A stretch of DNA of 64,000 nt, taken from NCBI RefSeq assembly GCF_007989605.1, contig NZ_BJUL01000001.1:372001-436000 (forward strand). The letters are read 5' to 3'. The notes beneath the pieces are model-generated. The model searched no databases. It was not told where the DNA came from and saw only the letters and a list, made by a program, of their open reading frames with translations. Origin of the DNA: Vreelandella venusta. Its GTDB lineage: Bacteria > Pseudomonadota > Gammaproteobacteria > Pseudomonadales > Halomonadaceae. Positions 33,849 through 42,724 of this stretch are shown here, piece by piece; the stretch's first letter is position 1; every line of letters starts with the position of its first letter. The translations under genes were made by a program, and so were the position numbers.

Positions 33849-36394
33849 TTGTTATGAATAAAATAAGAGGTTTAATAGAAAAGCTGCAGATTCATAGCAC
33901 ACAAAGTCAGCTACCAGGAAGTCCTACCAGCATAGAAAAGCCTTTCGAAGAAACTGAAATCAATCAGTTGTTGGGGCATGCATCTATTCTATCCCTCTCT
34001 GAAGAGGCTGAAGATAAAATTCTTACATATGAAATTATTACAAGGCTTCTAGAGGTAAGGTCAGGTGATGACTCCAGACTATTAAATTCCGCAGAAGTCA
34101 TAATGTCTAGGCTGGGTAATTTTCCAGGTCGGAAACTTTTAAGAGAACGTTTCAATTTTTCAGGTGAAAAAATACCAAGTTTTTTGAAGTTGGAGTGTTT
34201 AAGTAGGGAGGTGGAGAATTCTGTTTTTATTGACGAGGAGTCAATACAGCTCACTGATTTTCAATATAACTTCTATAGTTCTCTTCAAGAAGAAAAGGCT
34301 TTAAGTGTTTCTGCTCCAACATCAGCAGGAAAGTCTTTTGTACTCGGGCTAAATCTCATAAGAAAATTGAGGGAGAAGGATGGTCAATGTATAGTCTATA
34401 TAGTGCCGACCAGAGCATTGATTGCTGAGGTCTCTAGCAGGGTTAGAGATTCACTGAGACAATACAAGCTTGATGATATAATCATAAGAACAGCCCCATT
34501 TGCAATTTCTAAAGAAAAATCTCAGAACGGTGTTGTTTATGTTCTAACTCAAGAACGTCTAATGAATTATTTAAGTGATACTACAGATGAAATGCCTATC
34601 ATTACATCCTTAATAGTTGATGAGGCTCATGAGATTCAAAATGGTAAGCGAGGTATGCTCTTACAGAGTGCTATTGATTATCTTTTGAAAAAATATCCTA
34701 GGACAGAAGTTTTATTTGCTAGCCCACTTATCAAAAATCCAGGATATTTCTTTAATGTTTTCAATATATCAGATAACGGAAAGTTTTTCACTGAAACGAT
34801 ATCTCCGGTGTCTCAGAATATAATTCTTGCATCAGATGTTGTCGGAAAAACAAAAGAAATAAATTTCCAGTTGTTGAGTGACAGAAAAAGAATACCACTT
34901 GGAAATAGGACTGTCGACTTCAAGTTCAGAGGTAAAAAGTCCATTCAAAAAGCTAACTTGGCATCTGAGATTTCAAAGAATGATGAATCTGTTATAATTT
35001 TCGCAAACGGCCCATCTGATGCTGAGTCAGTAGCAAAAGAAATCAGCGAAACTATAAAAAATTACGTGCCAAGTCCAGACATAAAGCTATTCATTGATTT
35101 TATAAGAAAAGAGATTCACCCTGATTATCCTTTAATAGAGTGCTTGGAATCTGGCGTGGGTTTTCACTATGGAAAAATGCCTTCTATAGTTAGGTCTGGC
35201 ATAGAAACTCTTTTTAAGAATGATGAGATAAAATATATTTGTTGTACTAGCACGCTTTTGCAAGGGGTAAATCTGCCTGCTAAGCATATAATAATCGAGA
35301 ACCCTAAGTCTGGCGACAGTCCAATGACACGATCAGATTTTTTAAACCTTTCTGGACGTGCTGGTAGGCTGCTAAAAGAGTTTCACGGTAACATTTGGTG
35401 TATAAGACCATCAACATGGGATGATAGTTCTTATGAAGGTGATAATTTACAAGAGATATCCTCTGCAATAAGCTCAGTTATGACCGATGGTGGGTCACTA
35501 ATCCAAAATCTTCTTTCTGAGAATGTCGGGTCTGGAAAGACTATTGATGAAGCAGAGATGGCATTTAGTAAACTATACCAAGACTATCATTACTCAGAAA
35601 ATCATTCTTCTATTGAAGTCTATAGAACAGATGAAAACTCTGAAAATCTTGATAGAACTATATCGGCGATCTCTCAAGTGATTGTTGACCTGCCTTCAGA
35701 TATTATTGAAAAAAATAGTGGAATAAGGCCTGATTACTTGCAGAGATTGTATAGCTTCTTATCAATGAAAGAACATATTGAAGATTATCTACTTATTAGC
35801 CCATATGCAGCGGGGGCTAAAAGAAAGATGGAAAATGTCATTGATGCTTTTATCGATTGCTTTGAGTGGGATTTATCCGAAAGCTATAGAAATCTAATTA
35901 GCCACTTAGCATATAATTGGATATGGGGTAAATCCTTAGGTGAGCTTCTTGAAAAACGTGTTAGCTTTGTTAGGGGAAGGCAACCAAGCAAAAAAGCCTC
36001 AACAATAATTAGAGATTACTTAAATGTTTTGGAACACGATATAAGATTCAAGATGGTTAAATATTTCTCTGCATACAATGATATCTTAAGAGTTGTTTTG
36101 ACACACAATGGAATCGATGTCGAAGAAATTGAACTGGAATCATATCATATATATTTAGAATTTGGCTCATGCAAAAAGGAAGCTCTAAATATTATGGCTA
36201 TGGGCCTTTCCAGGTTTACTGCACTTCACCTTTCAAACGTTTCCGACGCCATTCCCGAATCATCAGGTATTGATGAATACTTTAATAAAATCAAGGCAAT
36301 GGATGTTATAAATCTAAAAATACCTAGTTTATGCAAACAAGAAATTCTAAAAATGCAAGGCAAGAGTGTGCGGTTAGCCGCTGCTAACAAGTAA
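33845..36394 (+). CDS. hamB: HamB, Hachiman superfamily-2 helicase subunit
   Basis: The protein has 849 aa from a TTG at 33845, supported by GAGG 7 bp upstream; ATG 33854 (846 aa) is the alternative but lies 16 bp from that SD. SF2 helicase motifs appear in order: Walker A SAPTSAGKS (156-164), motif Ia VPTRALIAEV (188-197), DEAH (259-262), and motif VI NLSGRAGR near residue 505. The C-terminal half (550-849) has the long helical region seen in HamB proteins. HamB is proposed to survey DNA and release HamA. The gene overlaps hamA by 4 bp. It ends inside an attC-like hairpin at 36382-36436. Confidence 0.87.
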   Translation: MIVMNKIRGLIEKLQIHSTQSQLPGSPTSIEKPFEETEINQLLGHASILSLSEEAEDKILTYEIITRLLEVRSGDDSRLLNSAEVIMSRLGNFPGRKLLRERFNFSGEKIPSFLKLECLSREVENSVFIDEESIQLTDFQYNFYSSLQEEKALSVSAPTSAGKSFVLGLNLIRKLREKDGQCIVYIVPTRALIAEVSSRVRDSLRQYKLDDIIIRTAPFAISKEKSQNGVVYVLTQERLMNYLSDTTDEMPIITSLIVDEAHEIQNGKRGMLLQSAIDYLLKKYPRTEVLFASPLIKNPGYFFNVFNISDNGKFFTETISPVSQNIILASDVVGKTKEINFQLLSDRKRIPLGNRTVDFKFRGKKSIQKANLASEISKNDESVIIFANGPSDAESVAKEISETIKNYVPSPDIKLFIDFIRKEIHPDYPLIECLESGVGFHYGKMPSIVRSGIETLFKNDEIKYICCTSTLLQGVNLPAKHIIIENPKSGDSPMTRSDFLNLSGRAGRLLKEFHGNIWCIRPSTWDDSSYEGDNLQEISSAISSVMTDGGSLIQNLLSENVGSGKTIDEAEMAFSKLYQDYHYSENHSSIEVYRTDENSENLDRTISAISQVIVDLPSDIIEKNSGIRPDYLQRLYSFLSMKEHIEDYLLISPYAAGAKRKMENVIDAFIDCFEWDLSESYRNLISHLAYNWIWGKSLGELLEKRVSFVRGRQPSKKASTIIRDYLNVLEHDIRFKMVKYFSAYNDILRVVLTHNGIDVEEIELESYHIYLEFGSCKKEALNIMAMGLSRFTALHLSNVSDAIPESSGIDEYFNKIKAMDVINLKIPSLCKQEILKMQGKSVRLAAANK

Positions 36395-36436
36395 ATCCAG
36401 GCGACGCCTACGGCGCATCTGATTTAGGTGTTATAT
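36382..36436 (+). repeat. attC-like imperfect hairpin at the end of hamB
   Basis: This 55-bp imperfect palindrome begins TGCTAAC (36382), just inside hamB, and ends GTTATAT (36436). Hand folding pairs TAACA with TGTTA, leaves a short unpaired stretch, then pairs TAAATC with GATTTA with one bulged C, and closes with CGCC/GGCG around TAC. This follows the layout of integron attC sites: AAC and GTT core triplets, an unpaired central spacer and an extrahelical base. It also has a GACGCC-loop-GGCGC tip like that of the aadA attC. It departs from the R consensus at one position in each box. No integron integrase is in the window. Confidence 0.45.
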
Positions 36437-36469
36437 CAGAAGCTAATAAAAAGCAGCTCCTGGCCGAAG

Positions 36470-36502
36470 ACCGACATTAACAGCACCACTAATGTCGGTT
36501 TT
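36470..36502. terminator. Intrinsic terminator between hamB and recD
   Basis: A perfect 10-bp stem ACCGACATTA (36470-36479) and TAATGTCGGT (36490-36499), a 10-nt loop, then TTTT. It lies 75 bp after hamB and 13 bp from the end of recD (minus strand), so it may stop transcription from both sides. Confidence 0.8.
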
Positions 36503-36514
36503 GATTATAACCTT

Positions 36515-38776
36515 CTACATCCCACTAACCCTCATCACCTCCCTGACCACCGCCTCATTCAACACCCCGCGTTTGGCTTCCACTAGTGTGAGCCAGTCGC
36601 GGGCGCGGGTGATGCCGGTGTAGACCAGCTCGCGGGTGAGAATCGGGTTGATGGTGGGCGGTAGCAGCAGGGCGGTGTGCAGGAACTCCGAGCCTTGGGA
36701 TTTGTGTACCGTCATCGCGAATACGGTTTCCACCGCGTGTAGGCGGGAGGGCAGCACCCAGCGGATGGGGGTATCGGCATCGCTCGTGGCACTTGATGAA
36801 GGAAAGGCAACTCTCAACAGCTTTTGTTGCGGATTGCGGGGATCCGGTACCGCCAGGGTGATGCCGATATCGCCGTTCATTAGTTTTAGGCCGTAGTCGT
36901 TTTGGGTGACCAGCACCGGGCGGCCTTCATACCAGCCTTTTTCCAACGTGTAATCACTGCCAAACAGCAGCTTTTCGCTGCGCAGGGTTTTGGAGATATG
37001 CAGGTTTAGGCCTTCTACCCCCCAGGGGCCTTTGCGCAGCGCGCATAGCAGTTGGAAGTGGCTGTAGGCACTTAGCACCTCGCTTGCCCAGGCGTTATAG
37101 GCCGCTGGGTTGTCCTCAAACGATTCCCCACGCGGGCGCTGTGCGTTTAGCACCTTTAGGTAGTGGCGATAGCCAGTGGGCGGGGCGATGGGTTCATGTT
37201 TGTGGTTAGTGCGGCCTTCACCGCTATTGAGAAACTTGTCCGCGCTGCCGTGAATGACCAGCTTATCCAGCGCGGTGTCCTCTGCAAGCGTTAGGTGGTG
37301 TAAGTCTGGGTAGCCGTGGCGCAGCACGGCGTTAACGGCCTGCTGTTTTTCCCGGGCAGTTTGGGCATGGCTGGGCTGGTTAATCGACTGGGCTAACTGG
37401 CCGATGCCGCTGTGTTCGTTAAAGCGGTGGCTTACCCGCAGCATGGTAATGGCTTGGTCGAGCGGCTGGCCGTCAGCATCCAGGTACTCTGGTGGCAGCG
37501 GCTGGCCGGTGGCGCTTTCCAGCCATTGGGCGGTTGCTGGGGTGTAGTGGGCGGCTTCGGCACGGCGGCATAAATCGCCAAGTACCGAGCCAGCTTCTAC
37601 CGAGGCTAGCTGGTCTTTGTCCCCCAGCAGCACGCACTGGGCATTGGCGGGCAGGGCGCTTAGCACGGCGGCCATCATTTCGATATCCACCATCGAAGCT
37701 TCGTCGATCACCAGTACATCCAGCGCTAGCGGGTTGGCGGCGCTGTGGCGGAAGTGGCGGGTGTCGGGGCGGGCGCCCAGCAGGCGGTGCAGGGTCGTCA
37801 CTTCGGTAGGAATCGCTATGAGCGGTTGGTCGCTTGCCTGGTTTTCGCTTATAAGGCCATTCGTTAAGAGTTTTTCTAACTCTGCCAAGGGCAAACTGCT
37901 TACCTGACCGGCGATGGACTCATTCAGGCGGGCGGCGGCTTTGCCGGTGGGGGCGGCTAGGCGAATGCGCAGCGGCTGGCTGGGTGAGTGGGCCAGTTGC
38001 AGCGTTTGTAGCAGGGCGAGCAGGCGCACCACGGTGGTGGTTTTGCCGGTGCCAGGGCCGCCGGTAATAATGCCGAAGCGGCTGCGGGCGGCTAGCGCAC
38101 AGGCGGTTTTTTGCCAGTCGAGGCCATCGCTTGGCTTGAACAAAACGTTCAGCGCCTGGGGGAGAAGATCGAAGGGGCTGTCGTCACCCGTCGCTGCTAA
38201 CCGTGTGGCGATTTGCTGATGTAGGGTTTGCTCGTATTGCCAGTAGCGGCGTAGGTAGAGCCGCGTGTGGCTCTTATCACCAGCGCCTGAGTGAGTCGTT
38301 ACTACCACCAGCGGTGTATTGCCAGGGCCTTCGCTGGTGAGCAGTGGGTGATGCAGCGCAGCTTGCCATTCGCTTAACGTGAGCGTTGCCAGCACGTCGC
38401 TGGGTAGCGGTGGCGGGTCGCTTAAATCATCCCCTTCGGGCGGTAGCGAAAGGGCGAAATCCGGTGCGTTAAGCGTGGCGTTTAAATCCAGGCACACATG
38501 GCCTCGGCCTAGTTGATGGCTGGCCAGGGCAGCGGCTAACAGCAGCAGTGCGGGGGCATCCGCTGCTTCTGTTGCTAGAAAGCGCACCAGGGCGCGGTCT
38601 AAATCGCGCAGCCAGCCTCTTGCTACCCAGCGTTCGCATAGGGTTAGTAATTCAGCGGTATCGCTTAACGCAGGGTGAGCGCTCATTGGCGTGGAAGCTG
38701 TGGTGGGCTGGGCATCCTGTGTTTCAACGGCATCGCCAAACAGGTCGAAGGTGTGGGTGTCTTTGGGCTTACTCAT
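36515..38776 (-). CDS. recD: Exodeoxyribonuclease V subunit alpha
   Basis: The protein has 753 aa. It is an SF1B helicase with Walker A GGPGTGKTTTVVRLLALL in the first half, the AAPTGKAAARLNESI motif and DEASMVDIEMM motif II. The C-terminal motif V/VI is TVHKSQGSEF and ELVYTGITRARDWLTLVEAKRG. RecD is the fast 5'-3' helicase of RecBCD, which degrades linear DNA and prepares ends for RecA. Its start overlaps the recB stop by 4 bp. Its last 33 codons match the remnant at 28891-28995. The Hachiman genes end just downstream. Confidence 0.96.
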   Translation of the reverse strand: MSKPKDTHTFDLFGDAVETQDAQPTTASTPMSAHPALSDTAELLTLCERWVARGWLRDLDRALVRFLATEAADAPALLLLAAALASHQLGRGHVCLDLNATLNAPDFALSLPPEGDDLSDPPPLPSDVLATLTLSEWQAALHHPLLTSEGPGNTPLVVVTTHSGAGDKSHTRLYLRRYWQYEQTLHQQIATRLAATGDDSPFDLLPQALNVLFKPSDGLDWQKTACALAARSRFGIITGGPGTGKTTTVVRLLALLQTLQLAHSPSQPLRIRLAAPTGKAAARLNESIAGQVSSLPLAELEKLLTNGLISENQASDQPLIAIPTEVTTLHRLLGARPDTRHFRHSAANPLALDVLVIDEASMVDIEMMAAVLSALPANAQCVLLGDKDQLASVEAGSVLGDLCRRAEAAHYTPATAQWLESATGQPLPPEYLDADGQPLDQAITMLRVSHRFNEHSGIGQLAQSINQPSHAQTAREKQQAVNAVLRHGYPDLHHLTLAEDTALDKLVIHGSADKFLNSGEGRTNHKHEPIAPPTGYRHYLKVLNAQRPRGESFEDNPAAYNAWASEVLSAYSHFQLLCALRKGPWGVEGLNLHISKTLRSEKLLFGSDYTLEKGWYEGRPVLVTQNDYGLKLMNGDIGITLAVPDPRNPQQKLLRVAFPSSSATSDADTPIRWVLPSRLHAVETVFAMTVHKSQGSEFLHTALLLPPTINPILTRELVYTGITRARDWLTLVEAKRGVLNEAVVREVMRVSGM

Positions 38777-41700
38777 ACCGTCGCTTCCTGTGCGGGGCTT
38801 GAAAACGATGCGCCTGCAAACAGGCTATCCAGTGCTTCGATCAGTTCAACCGGGGCTGGCTCGGAAAATACCCCGCGCCCTGGGCTGCGATTGCCACGTA
38901 GAAATACCGTCATTGAACCGCCCAAGTGCTGGTGCGGGTCGTAGTCGGGCAGGCGCGCTTTTAGCAGCCGATGCATAGCCAGCAGGTAAAGCGCGGCCTG
39001 GAGATCGTAGCGCTTGGCCAGCAGCGCATGGCGCAGGGCTTCCGGTTCGTAATCGCTGTCATTCGGCCCTAGATAGTTCGATTTCCAGTCCAGTACGTAA
39101 AAGCGCCCTTGGTGCTCGAAGGCTAAATCAATAAAGCCTTTGAGCATGCCGTTTAGGGTGTCGGTGTCCAGCGCTGGGCGCTCAACCCCTGGCAGTAAGT
39201 GCTTGCTTACCAGCGCATCAATTGCTTGGGTGTTGACCCGTTGGGCGGCCAGCCAGAACTCTAGCTCCACTTGGTAGCTGGTGAGTTCGGTGAGCGCGAC
39301 GCTTTGCTGGTTTGGCGCGGCCAGCGGTAACGGCGTGGTGAGCAGCGCTGAAAGCCAGCCAGCCAGCGGTTCCTGCCATGCTTGCCAGCCGCGCAGCTGT
39401 ACGCGCCGCCATAGCATGTCGTTGAGTGAATCTTGATCGTTAGCAGCGGCTGCAAAGCCTTGTCTGCCTGCCCATTCCAATAGCCCGTGCAGGAAAGTGC
39501 CCGGCCCTGGCCCTCTAGGAAATTTATGCAGATGAAATGTTTCCTGCTGGGCCAACTGGGATAGTTCCTGCGGCTCATCCAATACTTCAAACGCGGTGGC
39601 TTCCTGGGCGGTGGTCGGCTCCAGTGGCGTGGCCGTGGGGGCGATGAGCGTGCCGGAAAGGCGCAGCGCCGAGTAGCTGGCAATCCACCAGTGTTCCTTG
39701 GCTGGGCGCGTGGGTGTGCGGGCGTGGCCAAGTGCGGCGCTTTGTTCAGAGAGAGTAAAGCGCTGGGCAGTGGGCGCCGGTGGCTCGCTGATAGCAATCT
39801 CACTGCCGTGTGCCAGCGCTTCCAGCGCGCTGGTTAGTTCGGCCGGTGTCAGCGCTTTTCCGCCGCTAATCAGGTAGCCGAGGGCGCTATTTTCCAACCC
39901 TTGCAGCGGGGCTAGCCCCAGCCAAGTCGCGTGGCGGGCGCGGGTCAATGCCACATAAAGCTTGCGCAGGTCTTCCCCAAGGCGTTCACGGTCGGCGGTG
40001 GCCAGGGTTTCTTCATCGGCGCTTAGGCTGAGCTGCAGGTTGCCTTGGGCGTCGTGCCAGCGCAGCGGTATGTCTTTATCGCTCACCGGGCGATGGTTGG
40101 CGATAAACGGCAGGAATACCAACGGGTACTCAAGCCCTTTGGATTTGTGGATGGTGACCACTTTGACCAAATCCGCATCGCTTTCCAGGCGCAGTTTGTG
40201 GCTGTCGCCATGGCTTTCCGGGTCGGCAATGGCTTCATACAGAAAGCGAATCAGCGCGTGTTCGCCATCCAGTTCAGCGCTGGCTTGCTGCAGCAATTCG
40301 CCTAAGTGCAGCAGGTCGGTGAGCAAGCGCTCACCCTCTTCGAATTCCCCCAGTAGGCGGGCGGGAATATCGAAATCCACCATCATACGGCGTACCAGCG
40401 GTAGCACACCTTGGCGCTGCCATAGGCGATGATAGTGGCTGAATTGCTCCACCCGCGCTTCCCAGGCCAGCTCGTTTTGTTGCAGGTGATCAAGGTCGGC
40501 CAAACTGAGCCCCAGCACGGGCGTCGCCAAAGCGGCGCGCAGATGGGCTTCGGCTTGGCGGGAGCTAGCCAGTGGCTCGGCGCAGGCGCGCAGCCAGCGT
40601 TCTACCTGCTGGGCCATGGGCGAGCTAAATACTTTATCGTGGTCGGAAAGGTAAACACTCTTCACCCCTCGGCTGGCCAGCGCTAAGCGAATGGCGCGGG
40701 CTTCCTGCAGGCCGTTGACCAGCACTGCCATATCGGAAGGTTTTAGCGGGCTTAGCTCATCGCCTTTCTGAAAACCGCTTTGGCCTTGTTTATTGCCACT
40801 TTGCGCTGCCGCGAGCAGTTCCACCATATAAGAGGCGCAGCGTTCGGCCATCTCGGTTTGGTAAGCGGTTTTGGAAAGAGGTTCTTCGCTTGTTAACGGC
40901 CACAGCGTCATGGCGGGCAGCGGCTGGCCTTGGTGTATCAGCTGTTCGTCGCGGCCTTTGGCATCTACCGATAAGAACGGCAGCGGGTTTTCGCCGCCTG
41001 ATTGGCGAAATAGAAACGCCCCAGCCGGATGCTGATCGGCGTAGTGGAAGCAGTGATTGACGGCTTCCACCATGGCGCGGCTGGAACGGAAGTTGGTGCC
41101 CAGCGTGACGTGGCGGCCTGCTGTGTCTTGGCGGGCTTGCAGATAGGTGAAAATATCCGCACCGCGAAAGGCGTAGATGGCCTGCTTGGGGTCACCGATC
41201 AGTAGCATAGCGGCGTCGCGGCGGGGGTTGGCGACATCATAGACCGCGTTAAAAATGCGGTACTGAATCGGGTCGGTATCTTGGAACTCGTCAATCAGCG
41301 CGACGGGAAACTGGCGCAGAATCTGCGCGGCCAGGGCGTCTTTGTTGGGGCCTTGCAGGGCGCGGTCTAAATGGGTGAGCAGATCATTGGGGCCCATTTC
41401 AGCGCGGCGTTCTTGCTCGTGCTCCATACGCACTTTGCACCACTGCACGGCGTGAATCAGTAGGTCGTTGCGCGGTTCGGGCAAGGCGTTGAGAGCGGCG
41501 GGCATTTCCGCCAGCGCTTCCCAGGCGGCCGGGCAGGGGGGCGCGCCGTCTTTCCATATCTCGGCCATACCGTCTGGGGTCAGGCGTTTCCAGGCGGCGG
41601 GTGTCAACGCGGGGCGCTCAAGGTCGCTCTCGCACCACTCACGCAGTGCGCCCAGCCAGTTGGCGCGGCTGTTGGCGTTGAGGCTTTTGCCGTTGAAGGC

Positions 41701-42579
41701 TTTACGTTTGGCGGCCTCTTCCAGTGCGGGCACCAGTTCATCTAGCCAAGCGGGCCAGGGGGCTTTTAGTGTGCTAAGCGTGGCGCTGCGTTCGGCTTCG
41801 GCAGCGCTTAATGTGTCGGCTGGCGCGGGGCGCTGGCTGCCCAGAGCGTCGCTTTCGTGGAGCAGCTTGCGCACATCTTCGTGGAGTTTATCCGGCGATT
41901 TCCAGTAGCGGGTAATGCTGCCCAGGGCGTCGGCATCCAGCGGGTAGTAGAAGGTGCGCCAGTAGTCGCGCACCACTTCTTGCTCCAGTTCGCGCTGGTC
42001 GTTTTCCAGGTTGAGCGAGAACAGGCTGCCGCTATCGAAGGCGTGTTCGCGCAGCATGCGGTAGCACCAGCTGTGGATGGTGGAAACCGCGGCTTCGTCC
42101 ATCCATTCGGCGGCTAGCTCCAGACGGCGGGCGCAGGCGGGCCAAGTTGCCTCTGCGTATTGCTCGCGGAGTTGGAGGAGCAACGGGTCGTCCGAAGGCT
42201 CGGAAGCAGGCCACTCCGAGGGCGCTGTGAACCCATCCCTGGGCGCTACTTTTTCCATCCCTGGAAAAAGACCCTCTCCGTGACCTGCTTCCTTCGCGTC
42301 CTGTGCCTTTCTAAACACCGCTGCAGCTTCCACTAGCCGGTGGCGGATACGTTCGCGCAGTTCCTGGGTGGCGGCGTTGGTGAAGGTAACGACCAGAATT
42401 TCCGGCGGGGTGAGCGGGCGCACAAAGGCACTGTCGTCTTCGCTGTGCTGCCCGCCCAGTACCAAGCGTACGTAGAGCAGCGCAATGGTGAAGGTTTTGC
42501 CCGTGCCCGCGCTGGCTTCAATCAGGCGGCTGCCGTGAAGCGGTAGCGTAAGTGGGTTAAGCGGGGCGGGCTGACTCAT
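38773..42579 (-). CDS. recB: Exodeoxyribonuclease V subunit beta
   Basis: The protein has 1268 aa from ATG 42579, with a GGAGA SD; the frame to 42660 is not family-like. It has a UvrD-like SF1A helicase with Walker A ASAGTGKTFTI (residues 22-32), DEFQDTDPIQYRIF motif II and KSKGLEYPLVFLPF. A C-terminal RecB nuclease domain carries FYVLDWKSNYLG (the DxK part of the catalytic triad). RecB provides the 3'-5' helicase and the nuclease. It is transcribed with recD and overlaps it by 4 bp; recC is not adjacent. Confidence 0.96.
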   Translation of the reverse strand: MSQPAPLNPLTLPLHGSRLIEASAGTGKTFTIALLYVRLVLGGQHSEDDSAFVRPLTPPEILVVTFTNAATQELRERIRHRLVEAAAVFRKAQDAKEAGHGEGLFPGMEKVAPRDGFTAPSEWPASEPSDDPLLLQLREQYAEATWPACARRLELAAEWMDEAAVSTIHSWCYRMLREHAFDSGSLFSLNLENDQRELEQEVVRDYWRTFYYPLDADALGSITRYWKSPDKLHEDVRKLLHESDALGSQRPAPADTLSAAEAERSATLSTLKAPWPAWLDELVPALEEAAKRKAFNGKSLNANSRANWLGALREWCESDLERPALTPAAWKRLTPDGMAEIWKDGAPPCPAAWEALAEMPAALNALPEPRNDLLIHAVQWCKVRMEHEQERRAEMGPNDLLTHLDRALQGPNKDALAAQILRQFPVALIDEFQDTDPIQYRIFNAVYDVANPRRDAAMLLIGDPKQAIYAFRGADIFTYLQARQDTAGRHVTLGTNFRSSRAMVEAVNHCFHYADQHPAGAFLFRQSGGENPLPFLSVDAKGRDEQLIHQGQPLPAMTLWPLTSEEPLSKTAYQTEMAERCASYMVELLAAAQSGNKQGQSGFQKGDELSPLKPSDMAVLVNGLQEARAIRLALASRGVKSVYLSDHDKVFSSPMAQQVERWLRACAEPLASSRQAEAHLRAALATPVLGLSLADLDHLQQNELAWEARVEQFSHYHRLWQRQGVLPLVRRMMVDFDIPARLLGEFEEGERLLTDLLHLGELLQQASAELDGEHALIRFLYEAIADPESHGDSHKLRLESDADLVKVVTIHKSKGLEYPLVFLPFIANHRPVSDKDIPLRWHDAQGNLQLSLSADEETLATADRERLGEDLRKLYVALTRARHATWLGLAPLQGLENSALGYLISGGKALTPAELTSALEALAHGSEIAISEPPAPTAQRFTLSEQSAALGHARTPTRPAKEHWWIASYSALRLSGTLIAPTATPLEPTTAQEATAFEVLDEPQELSQLAQQETFHLHKFPRGPGPGTFLHGLLEWAGRQGFAAAANDQDSLNDMLWRRVQLRGWQAWQEPLAGWLSALLTTPLPLAAPNQQSVALTELTSYQVELEFWLAAQRVNTQAIDALVSKHLLPGVERPALDTDTLNGMLKGFIDLAFEHQGRFYVLDWKSNYLGPNDSDYEPEALRHALLAKRYDLQAALYLLAMHRLLKARLPDYDPHQHLGGSMTVFLRGNRSPGRGVFSEPAPVELIEALDSLFAGASFSSPAQEATV

Positions 42580-42724
42580 CACGGGTCTCCGAAAGTAAAG
42601 CGCCCCAGCGCGGGGCCAAGACTGTATGAGTGCCCCGCCACCTGATAATCTTGTCGCCAAGCCACTCTTAGGACGCTTAGTTTACGCTACCAGCGGCTTC
42701 GGTTCACTTACACGTAGGGATCTC

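Noticed and set aside
28995..36515. Integrase or transposase for the recD-bounded segment
   Set aside because: None of the frames in the segment shows tyrosine or serine recombinase or DDE motifs.
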